From contig NZ_BONX01000062.1 in NCBI RefSeq assembly GCF_016862935.1, positions 1 through 55,435 on the forward strand: a stretch of 55,435 bases of DNA, given 5' to 3'. Both the position numbers and the translations under genes were made by a program. Source of the stretch: Plantactinospora mayteni (lineage in GTDB: Bacteria; Actinomycetota; Actinomycetes; Mycobacteriales; Micromonosporaceae). This document shows positions 26,333 through 33,553 of the stretch, in pieces. Each line of letters opens with the position of its first letter. Position 1 is the stretch's first letter. The notes below the pieces were generated by a model, which searched no databases, was not told where the DNA came from, and saw only the letters and a program-made list of their open reading frames with translations.

Positions 26333-27019
26333 GTGAGGCGACCGTTGCCGACCAAACGGACCTATGGCGACTTCGGTGACGCCTGCCGCGCCGCGAACGC
26401 GCTCGACCTCGTGGGTGACCGGTGGACCCTGATCGTGATGCGTGAGTTGATCCTCGGGCCCAAGCGGTTCACCGACCTACAGGAGTCGGTTCGCGGCATC
26501 ACCGCGGCCGTCCTCACCGCGCGACTACGATCGTTGCGGGAATCCGGGATCATCGACCAGGTCGTGCTGCCGGACCTCGCCCGGACCCGCGCGTACGTCG
26601 CGACGGAGTGGGGTCGCGGGTTGGAGTCGGTCCTGCGGTCGCTGGGGCTCTGGTATTCGGCCGGACCCGACCCCGGCACATCGGGCCGGATGACTCCCGA
26701 CGCGACCGTCCTCGCGATGCGGACGATGGCGCCGGCCTCCTCCGGCGAGGTGCCGCCCATCGCCCTCCGCCTGCACGACGGCCCACCCCCCGACCCACCG
26801 GTACGCGACTACCGCGTGGCCGCGATCGACGGGAGTCTGGACGTCCGGAGCGGTGTCGCCCCGGAGCCGGCGGCGACCGTGACCGCCGAGTCGACGGTCT
26901 GGGGCAGGGTTCTCTTCGACGACCTGCCGCTCTCGCATGCCGAGCGCGACGGAACCGTGCGGGTCGAGGGCGACCGAAGCGCCGTCCTCCGGGTCGTGCG
27001 TCTCTACGCCCGGCCCTGA
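26333..27019 (+). CDS. HxlR-family transcriptional regulator with C-terminal extension
   Basis: A 228-residue regulator. The N-terminal winged helix (about residues 15-105) has the HxlR hallmarks ALDLVGDRWTLIVMRELILG, RFTDLQESVRGI, LTARLRSL and ESGIIDQ. HxlR proteins usually have about 110-130 residues; here a further ~120 residues follow, possibly an SCP2-like ligand-binding or dimerisation domain. The GTG at 26333 is the 5'-most start. A TTG at 26345 (MPTKRTYGDFG) has GAGG about 8 bases upstream and may be the true one. Divergence from the DUF899 gene suggests it controls that redox protein. Confidence 0.9.
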   Translation: MRRPLPTKRTYGDFGDACRAANALDLVGDRWTLIVMRELILGPKRFTDLQESVRGITAAVLTARLRSLRESGIIDQVVLPDLARTRAYVATEWGRGLESVLRSLGLWYSAGPDPGTSGRMTPDATVLAMRTMAPASSGEVPPIALRLHDGPPPDPPVRDYRVAAIDGSLDVRSGVAPEPAATVTAESTVWGRVLFDDLPLSHAERDGTVRVEGDRSAVLRVVRLYARP

Positions 27020-27195
27020 CGCGCAACGGAGGCACGCCGGTCGATCGACCTTCGCCGCCGGCGAGTGCTCGCGCACCCCGTTCCCGCGACGTCGCTTCCC
27101 GAGTTGTCCGGGCCGGGCAGCCGCTCGGTGGGATGGAGATCCGTCGAGCGCGCGGAAAGCCGGGGTTCCGGGACGACGCCGTCAGCCGTCAGCCG

Positions 27196-28104
27196 TCAGC
27201 CCGGTCGAGCCGAGCCGAGCAGTTCGACGAGGTCGTAGACCGCCTCGCCGGTCCAGACCAGCGACGCCAGTGCCAGCGAGACCGGCAGCACGCGCAGTGC
27301 GGGTGACCGGAGGGTGGCACGGGGCCGCAGGAGTTGGGCCACCCTGCGGGGTACGACTCCGCCGGGGGATGCCGCGTACAGACCGGGTGGGTCGTTTCGC
27401 CCGTCACGGGCGGCCAGCGCGGCCACCCCGATCGCGTGCGCGACCGTACGGCGGCTGCCCACCGCTGCGGCGGCCTGCTCATCGGCGGCTCGTTCCACCA
27501 GGTAGTCGACGTGCCGGGCGACCCACCAGAGCGCCGGGTGGGTCGCGGCGGCGAGTTCGGCCAGCCGGACGAGCCGGTGGTGTCCCGAGGTCAGGTGCGC
27601 GTGCTCGTGGGCGAGCAACGCGTCGAACTGGGGGCTGGTGAGCAGTTCACGCATGCCGGTGGTCACCACGACGTGACCGGGCCGGCCCGGCACGGCGTAC
27701 GCCTGGGCCGCCTGGTCGGGCAGCATCACGAGCCGGCCGGTGTCCGGCGGCACGGCGTGGGCCAGGTCCAGCGCCCGTCGGTGGCGACGCCACCGGCGGG
27801 CGACCGCGACCGTGACGACCAGCAGCAGCCCCACGCTGAGCCAGGACACCCATGGCACGTGTGCGGTGTCGTCGGCGACCAGCCGGGACGACCAGCCGAG
27901 CGCCCGGCCGACCGCCGGCAGCTCGGCGACCGCCTTCAGCGCGAACACCACGAGGTTGACCACGCTCGCCACCGCGGCCGTCACGGCCGACCACACCAGG
28001 ATGACCGCCGCGAGCGACGGCGCGAGACGGTCGACCAGCAGCCGGGTCGCCACCACCATCAGCGGCGGTACCACGACCACGGACCACACGAAATGATCGA
28101 ACAT
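27196..28104 (-). CDS. M56 family membrane metallopeptidase (BlaR1/MecR1-like)
   Basis: A 302-residue membrane protein with the zinc-peptidase motif HEHAH near residue 166 and a downstream glutamate in VERAADEQAA. Hydrophobic segments flank it: three N-terminal (about 5-25, 33-60, 85-105) and one near the C-terminus. This is the short actinobacterial M56 type without an extracytoplasmic penicillin-binding sensor. It is divergent from a BlaI-family repressor gene 87 bp away. The classical scheme is that the peptidase responds to an envelope signal and inactivates the repressor. What it senses here is unknown. Confidence 0.9.
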   Translation of the reverse strand: MFDHFVWSVVVVPPLMVVATRLLVDRLAPSLAAVILVWSAVTAAVASVVNLVVFALKAVAELPAVGRALGWSSRLVADDTAHVPWVSWLSVGLLLVVTVAVARRWRRHRRALDLAHAVPPDTGRLVMLPDQAAQAYAVPGRPGHVVVTTGMRELLTSPQFDALLAHEHAHLTSGHHRLVRLAELAAATHPALWWVARHVDYLVERAADEQAAAAVGSRRTVAHAIGVAALAARDGRNDPPGLYAASPGGVVPRRVAQLLRPRATLRSPALRVLPVSLALASLVWTGEAVYDLVELLGSARPG

Positions 28105-28191
28105 ACCCCTCCGTCCAGGCCAGTCGAGTCTGCCACGGGCGGGCGCCGGGCCGGACCGTGGCGACCCGGGCAGCCGATACAGTCGGCGGTG

Positions 28192-28599
28192 ATGAGCACG
28201 ACGCAGCCCGCATCCGAGGCCGATTCATCCGATCCCAAGCGTCGGCGCCCCGGCCAGTTGGAGACCCAGGTGGTGACCATCCTGGTCGAGGCCGCCGGCC
28301 CGCTGACCCCGGGCGAGGTCCGCGACCGGCTCGATCCCACCGGCGGGCTCTCCTACAGCACGGTGGTGACCACCCTGACCCGGCTGTTCGACAAGGGCGC
28401 CGTCAGCCGCCAACGGGACGGTCGGGCCTATCGGTACGGCGCGGTACGCGACGCCGCCGCGCTGGTCGCGGAGCGGATGAGCCGGCTACTGGCCGCGGAG
28501 GCCGATCACACCTCGGTGCTGCGCCGGTTCGTCGGCACCCTCGACGAGCGGGACGAGCAGATCCTCCGCACCCTGCTGGGCGAGCACCCGGACACCTGA
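28192..28599 (+). CDS. BlaI/MecI/CopY-family transcriptional repressor
   Basis: A 135-residue winged-helix repressor: RRPGQLETQVVTILVEAAGP, LTPGEVRDRL, LSYSTVVTTLTRLFDKGAVSR and a GRAYRYGAV wing, then a C-terminal dimerisation helix region. The longer open frame upstream is a shadow of the M56 gene; the ATG at 28192 is the start. It is divergent from the M56 peptidase. A TACAGTC half-site lies at 28178-28184, just before its start, and the same TACAGTC begins the palindrome at 28691-28705 downstream, so both could be its operators. It may also control the beta-lactamase at 15.2-16.1 kb, but no matching box was found there. Confidence 0.93.
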   Translation: MSTTQPASEADSSDPKRRRPGQLETQVVTILVEAAGPLTPGEVRDRLDPTGGLSYSTVVTTLTRLFDKGAVSRQRDGRAYRYGAVRDAAALVAERMSRLLAAEADHTSVLRRFVGTLDERDEQILRTLLGEHPDT

Positions 28600-28684
28600 C
28601 GTCACCCGACGATCCGCGCAGGTCGCGCCGAGCGGATCAGCCCCGGCCCGGTACACCTCACTCGTCCGGCATGCCCATCGGGAG

Positions 28685-28713
28685 TTGACTTCTACAGTCT
28701 GTAGATGCAGGAT
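28685..28713 (+). promoter_or_regulatory. Candidate promoter with palindromic operator in the spacer
   Basis: A -35-like TTGACT (28685-28690) and a weak -10-like CAGGAT (28708-28713) are 17 bp apart. The spacer contains a perfect 15-bp palindrome, TCTACAGTCTGTAGA (28691-28705), of the TACA/TGTA type bound by BlaI/MecI/CopY repressors. It precedes the iron transporter operon and follows the BlaI-like gene by 86 bp. The function is inferred. Confidence 0.5.
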
Positions 28714-28716
28714 CGC

Positions 28717-28755
28717 TCAGGTAAGGCAAACCTAATTGAGGTTAGCCTTCCCTGT
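28717..28755 (+). promoter_or_regulatory. Two adjacent IdeR/DmdR-type iron boxes
   Basis: TCAGGTAAGGCAAACCTAA (28717-28735) matches the consensus TTAGGTTAGGCTAACCTAA at 16 of 19 positions. A second, weaker site at 28737-28755 matches at 13 of 19, its centre 20 bp further on. They lie about 78 bp before the start of the iron-transporter operon and overlap the expected transcription start, so iron-loaded IdeR/DmdR1 should repress it. Confidence 0.85.
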
Positions 28756-28832
28756 TGCCATCGATGGCGGTCGTGTCGACCAGACCGCCCGGCCACAGGG
28801 TCCGGCTGACCCGTACCCCTCGGAGGACCTAG

Positions 28833-29867
28833 ATGCGCGGCGCCCGCGCCCTGGCCGGCATCGCAGCCATCACGCTGCTCGCCACCACCGGTTGTTCGAC
28901 GTCGGAACCGACGACGGAGGCCGGCACCGACCCGTCGGACGTGACCCTGACCCTCTACAACGCCCAGCACGTCGACCTGGCCGAGGCGATGGTCAAGGAC
29001 TTCACGGCGCAGACCGGGATCAAGGTCCAGCTACGCAACGGCAAGGACTTCGAGCTGGCCAACCAGATCGTCGCCGAGGGCGCCGCGTCCCCGGCCGACG
29101 TGTTCATCACCGAGAACTCTCCGGCGATGAGCCTGGTCGCGGCCAAGAGCGGCTTCGCCACCGTCGACCCGGACACCCAGCGGCAGGTACCGGCCCGGTT
29201 CACCCCGCCAGACAAGTCCTGGGTCGGATTCGCCGCCCGGCAGACCGTCTTCGTCTACAACCCGTCGCTGCTGCCCGCGGCGCAACTGCCCACGTCCCTA
29301 CTCGACCTGGCGAAGCCCGAGTGGAAGGGCCGGTACGGCATCGCCGCCGCCGGCGCCGACTTCCAGGCCATCGTCAGCGCCGTCCTCGCCCTCCAGGGCC
29401 CCGAGCAGACCTCCGCCTGGCTGACCGGGCTGAAGACCAACGCGAAGATCTACCCCGGCAACGGAGCGATCCTCAAGGCGGTCAACGCCGGCGAGATCCC
29501 GGCCGGAGTCATCTACCACTACTACTGGTACAAGGACCGGGCCGAGTCCGGCGCGAACAGCAGCAAGACGGAACTGCACCTGTTCGACGCCAAGGACCCG
29601 GGCGCGTTCCTGAGCGTCTCCGGCGCAGGCGTCCTCAAGTCCAGCAAACACCCGAAGGAAGCCCAGCAGCTCGTCGCGTACCTGACCGGGGCCAAGGGGC
29701 AGCAGATCCTCTCCGACAGCACCGCCCTGGAATACTCCATCGCCAGCGACGTGCCGGCGAACGCCAAGCTCAAGCCGCTGTCGGAGTTGAGCCCGCCGGA
29801 CGTGGACCTGTCCAGGCTCAACGGTCCCGAGGTGATCGCCCTGATGCAGAAGGCGGGCCTGCTGTGA
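28833..29867 (+). CDS. Ferric iron ABC transporter substrate-binding lipoprotein
   Basis: A 344-residue precursor with a lipoprotein signal peptide (lipobox ATTGC near residue 21). The mature part is a periplasmic-binding-protein type II fold of the FbpA/SfuA family: LTLYNAQHVDLAEAMVKDFTAQTGIKV at the start, ADVFITENSP, and the tyrosine-rich iron ligand segment IYHYYWYKDRAE near residue 228. It binds Fe3+, directly or as a chelate, outside the membrane. It starts the three-gene operon with the permease and ATPase and is preceded by two iron boxes, which strongly supports iron uptake. Confidence 0.93.
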   Translation: MRGARALAGIAAITLLATTGCSTSEPTTEAGTDPSDVTLTLYNAQHVDLAEAMVKDFTAQTGIKVQLRNGKDFELANQIVAEGAASPADVFITENSPAMSLVAAKSGFATVDPDTQRQVPARFTPPDKSWVGFAARQTVFVYNPSLLPAAQLPTSLLDLAKPEWKGRYGIAAAGADFQAIVSAVLALQGPEQTSAWLTGLKTNAKIYPGNGAILKAVNAGEIPAGVIYHYYWYKDRAESGANSSKTELHLFDAKDPGAFLSVSGAGVLKSSKHPKEAQQLVAYLTGAKGQQILSDSTALEYSIASDVPANAKLKPLSELSPPDVDLSRLNGPEVIALMQKAGLL

Positions 29868-29895
29868 CCCGTACCCGGCCGAGGTGGTGCCGCCG

Positions 29896-31449
29896 GTGAC
29901 GGTGACATCGCTGGCGCGGCGGTGGGGTGCCCGGACGTCCGGGTACCCCGTCGCCGTTGCCGTGACCGCCGCCGCCGTGGCCGCCCTGACGTTGATCCCG
30001 CTCGGCTATGTCGCCTGGTTCGCCGTCGGCGAGGGCTGGCACGCCGCGTACCAGCAGTTGGTGCGACCACGCGTCGGTGAGCTGCTGTGGAACACCGCCC
30101 GGCTGGCGGTCGCCGCGATGACCGCCAGCGCGGTTCTCGGTACCGCCGCCGCCTGGCTGACCGAACGCACCGACCTGCCCGGCCGTCGGGTCTGGCACGT
30201 CCTGCTCGCGGTGCCGCTGGCCGTACCGGCATTCGTCAACAGTTTCGGCTGGGTCTCGCTGAGCCCGGCGGTCGAGGGCTACGGGGGTGCCGTTCTCGTC
30301 GTCACCCTGTCCTACTATCCGCTGGTCTACCTGCCCGCCGCCGCGACCCTGCGTGGTCTCGACCCGGCCCTCGAGGACACCGCCCGCGCCCTCGGCCTCT
30401 CGCCGACGCGCGTGTTCCTGCGGGTTGTCGTGCCCCAACTGCGTCCGGCCATCCTCGGCGGCACCCTCCTGGTCGGGCTGCACCTGCTGGCCGAGTTCGG
30501 GGCCCTCCAGATGCTGCGGTTCCCCACCTTCACCACCGCCATCTACGACCAGTACCAGGCCACCTTCAACGGTCCCACCGCCACGATGCTCGGCAGCGTC
30601 CTGGTCGTCGCCTGCCTGCTGTTGCTCGTGGCGGAGCTACGGCTGCGTGGGCGGGTCCGGCACGCCCGACTCGGACCGGGCTCCGCCCGCCGCGCGACAC
30701 CGGTACGCCTCGGCCGGCGGGCACCGGTCGCGCTGACGGCCGTCGCCGGCATCGTCGTACTGGCGCTCGGGGTACCGCTCGCCAGCCTGGCGTACTGGCT
30801 CGTCACGGGTACCTCCACCCGGTTCCCGGTCGCCGACCTGACCGCCGCCACGGTGACGACGCTCGGGCTCGGTGTCGCCGGGGCAGCGGTCACCGTCACG
30901 CTCGCGCTCCCGGTCGCCTGGTTGACCGCCCGCCGCCCCGGACGGACCAGCACCGCGATCGAGCGGGCCAGCTACTTCGGCAGCGCGCTGCCCGGCATCA
31001 TCGTCGCCCTCGCCCTGATCACCGTCTGCATCCGGCACGTCCCCGCGCTCTACCAGACCACGGCGATGCTGCTGGCCGCGTACGCGATCCTGTTCATGCC
31101 CCGCGCCGTCGTCAGTCTCCGGGCGGCTCTCGCGCACGCGCCCCCGCACCTCGACGACGCCGCCCGCGCGCTCGGCAGCGGACCACTCACGGTCGCGGTC
31201 CGGGTGACCCTGCCACTGATCGCCCCCGGGATCGGCGCCGGCGCGGCCCTGGTCTTCCTGGCCATCACCACCGAACTCACCAGCACACTGCTGCTCGCCC
31301 CGATCGGCACCGCGACGCTGGCCACCCAGTTCTGGGCCAACAGCGACGCGGTCGCCTACGGCGGCGCCGCACCCTACGCCGCGCTCATGGTGATCCTCTC
31401 GGCCCCGATGGCCTACCTCCTCACCCAGACCACAGGCAGGATCCGATGA
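29896..31449 (+). CDS. Ferric iron ABC transporter permease (FbpB-like, fused)
   Basis: A 517-residue membrane protein with about twelve helices. It contains two copies of the binding-protein-dependent permease EAA loop (EDTARALGLSPTRVFLRVVVP near residue 160 and DDAARALGSGPLTVAVRVTLP near 420). It is therefore a fused double permease, as in FbpB/SfuB. I prefer the GTG at 29896, about 11 bases after GAGG, over the GTG at 29884, which would overlap that ribosome-binding site. The ATPase gene overlaps its end by 4 bp. It forms the channel for Fe3+ delivered by the upstream lipoprotein. Confidence 0.9.
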   Translation: MTVTSLARRWGARTSGYPVAVAVTAAAVAALTLIPLGYVAWFAVGEGWHAAYQQLVRPRVGELLWNTARLAVAAMTASAVLGTAAAWLTERTDLPGRRVWHVLLAVPLAVPAFVNSFGWVSLSPAVEGYGGAVLVVTLSYYPLVYLPAAATLRGLDPALEDTARALGLSPTRVFLRVVVPQLRPAILGGTLLVGLHLLAEFGALQMLRFPTFTTAIYDQYQATFNGPTATMLGSVLVVACLLLLVAELRLRGRVRHARLGPGSARRATPVRLGRRAPVALTAVAGIVVLALGVPLASLAYWLVTGTSTRFPVADLTAATVTTLGLGVAGAAVTVTLALPVAWLTARRPGRTSTAIERASYFGSALPGIIVALALITVCIRHVPALYQTTAMLLAAYAILFMPRAVVSLRAALAHAPPHLDDAARALGSGPLTVAVRVTLPLIAPGIGAGAALVFLAITTELTSTLLLAPIGTATLATQFWANSDAVAYGGAAPYAALMVILSAPMAYLLTQTTGRIR

Positions 31450-32516
31450 CCGACCTCACCATCACCGCACTTGCCAAGTCGTACCCAGACCAGAACGTGC
31501 TCGACGGCGTCGACCTGGAGGTACCGGCCAGCACCCTCACCGCCGTCCTCGGGCCGTCCGGCTGCGGCAAGACCACCCTGCTCCGCCTCGTCGCCGGCTT
31601 CGACCGCCCGGACTCCGGCACCATCACCATCGGGCCCAGCACTGTGACCGGCGACGGCAGCTGGATCCCGGCGCACCGGCGGCAGATCGGCTACGTCGCG
31701 CAGGAGGGCTCGCTCTTCCCACACCTGACCGTCGCCGCCAACATCAGCTTCGGGCTGCCCCGGCGCGAGCGCCGCAACCAAATCCGTCTCGCCGAACTCC
31801 TCGACCTCGTCGGACTCGACCCGGCGCTCCGGACCCGCTACCCGCACCAACTCTCCGGCGGGCAGCAACAGCGGGTCGCCCTCGCCCGCGCGCTGGCGCC
31901 GAAGCCCCGGGTGGTCCTGCTCGACGAGCCGTTCTCCGCCCTCGACACCGCGCTACGCGAAGGGACCCGCCGGGCCGTGGTCGCGGCGCTGACCGCGACC
32001 GGCACCACCACCATCCTGGTCACCCACGACCAGGCCGAGGCGCTCTCCCTCGCCAACCAGGTCGCCGTGATGCGCCACGGACAGCTCATCCAGACGGGTA
32101 CGCCCACCGACCTCTACCGTCGACCCGCAGACCTCGAACTCGCCGGATTCCTCGGCAGCACCGTGATCCTGCCCGCCACCATCACCGACACGATCGCGCA
32201 GACCGTGCTGGGTGCCGTCCCGGTCCGCCGACCGTGCCCGGGCGGCAGCGACAGCGTCATGATCCGGCCCGAACAGCTCGCGCTGGCCCCGCCGGAGCCC
32301 GGCGCCCCGGCGGCGCACGTCACCGCGGTCACCTTCTACGGACCCGACGCCGTCGTCGACCTCAAACTCCCCGGAACCACCACCATCACCGCCCGGGTAC
32401 CGAGCCACCAGGCCCCGGAGGTCGGCACCGAAACCGGCGTGACCGTGCACGGCACCGCCACCGCCTACCCGTCACGGGTCGAACACCTCCGGCCGGCCGG
32501 CGCGCACTCGACCTGA
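31446..32516 (+). CDS. Ferric iron ABC transporter ATP-binding protein (FbpC-like)
   Basis: A 356-residue ABC ATPase. Walker A is GPSGCGKTT near residue 37, the signature is LSGGQQQR near 137, Walker B is VVLLDEPFSALD, and the H-loop is LVTHDQAEA. A C-terminal TOBE-like domain (about 240-350) follows, as in the FbpC/PotA subgroup of importers. The start ATG overlaps the permease stop (ATGA). The long upstream open frame covering the permease is a shadow. It powers the iron importer encoded by the two upstream genes. Confidence 0.94.
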   Translation: MTDLTITALAKSYPDQNVLDGVDLEVPASTLTAVLGPSGCGKTTLLRLVAGFDRPDSGTITIGPSTVTGDGSWIPAHRRQIGYVAQEGSLFPHLTVAANISFGLPRRERRNQIRLAELLDLVGLDPALRTRYPHQLSGGQQQRVALARALAPKPRVVLLDEPFSALDTALREGTRRAVVAALTATGTTTILVTHDQAEALSLANQVAVMRHGQLIQTGTPTDLYRRPADLELAGFLGSTVILPATITDTIAQTVLGAVPVRRPCPGGSDSVMIRPEQLALAPPEPGAPAAHVTAVTFYGPDAVVDLKLPGTTTITARVPSHQAPEVGTETGVTVHGTATAYPSRVEHLRPAGAHST

Positions 32517-32563
32517 TCTTCGGACGCCGAGCGGTCCCCGCGCTGCCGCTTTCCGACCCCGGC

Positions 32564-33553
32564 TCAGGAGGTGCCGGCGTCGTGCCGGTGGGCGGCGGCC
32601 AGCCGGGCGAATCCCTCCCGCAGGGTGACCTGCGGTGACCAGCACAGCGCCTCCCGGGTCCGCCGTTGGTCGAACCAGTGCGCGGTGGACAACTGCTCGG
32701 CCAGGAACCGGGTCATCGGCGGCTCTTCGGTGCGCGGCAGCACCGACCAGAGACGCTCGAGTACGGCGCCGCCGGTCTTGGCCGCGACCACCGGCACCCG
32801 AAGCCGCGGCGACGGCGCCCCGGCGGCGGCGCAGATCCGGTCGATCAGCTCGGCCACCATTCGAGGCTCGCCGTTGGAGACGACGAACGCCTGCCCGTGC
32901 ACGATGTCGTCGGGTGCCCGGTCGAGCGCGGCGACGATGGCGTCGGCGGCGTTGTCGACGTACGTCGTGTCGATCAGGGCGGTACCCCGGCCGACCAGGG
33001 CCAGCCGGCCGGACCGGGCTCGTGCGACGATCCGGGCGACCAACTGGGTGTCGCCGGGTCCCCAGACCAGGTGTGGTCGGACGGCCACGACGGCGAGGTC
33101 GGGCGAGTCGGCGGCCAACGCGAGCAGCTCGGCCGCGGCCTTGCTGCGGGCGTAGTTGCCCCGGGCCCCTCGGGGATCGGCCTGGTCGGCGCCCACCCCG
33201 ACCAGGCCGGCGCCGTGGTGGGCGACCGACGGCGAGGAAACCTGCACGAACCGCGTAACGCCGGCCGCCCGGGCAGCGTCGAGCATGGCGGCCGTGCCAC
33301 CGATGTTGGCGCGTGCGAACTGTGACCAGGGTCCGGCCATCGACACCTTCGCGGCCAGGTGGATGACCGCGTCGACTCCGCTGACGGCCGGGCGTACGGC
33401 GTCCGGGTCGGTGATGTCGCCACGCCGCTCGTCCGCCCCGGGCAGGGCTGCGGACCGGCGTTGCAGGACTCGGACGTTGTCGCCCCGGAGGATCAGGGCA
33501 GTGGCGACGGCGCGGCCGAGCATGCCGCTGGCGCCGGTGACCAGGACCTTCAC
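32564..33553 (-). CDS. oleD: OleD-type NADPH-dependent 2-alkyl-3-ketoalkanoic acid reductase
   Basis: A 329-residue short-chain dehydrogenase of the extended 3beta-HSD/epimerase type. The nucleotide-binding motif is VTGASGMLGRAVA at residues 5-17, and the catalytic YxxxK is NYARSKAAAE near residue 150. OleD reduces the beta-keto acid made by OleA to the beta-hydroxy acid. The start is the GTG at 33553, which overlaps the oleBC stop by 4 bp; the longer frame upstream runs into oleBC. It is last in the oleA-oleBC-oleD unit, so the assignment rests on both the family and this characteristic gene set. Confidence 0.88.
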   Translation of the reverse strand: MKVLVTGASGMLGRAVATALILRGDNVRVLQRRSAALPGADERRGDITDPDAVRPAVSGVDAVIHLAAKVSMAGPWSQFARANIGGTAAMLDAARAAGVTRFVQVSSPSVAHHGAGLVGVGADQADPRGARGNYARSKAAAELLALAADSPDLAVVAVRPHLVWGPGDTQLVARIVARARSGRLALVGRGTALIDTTYVDNAADAIVAALDRAPDDIVHGQAFVVSNGEPRMVAELIDRICAAAGAPSPRLRVPVVAAKTGGAVLERLWSVLPRTEEPPMTRFLAEQLSTAHWFDQRRTREALCWSPQVTLREGFARLAAAHRHDAGTS

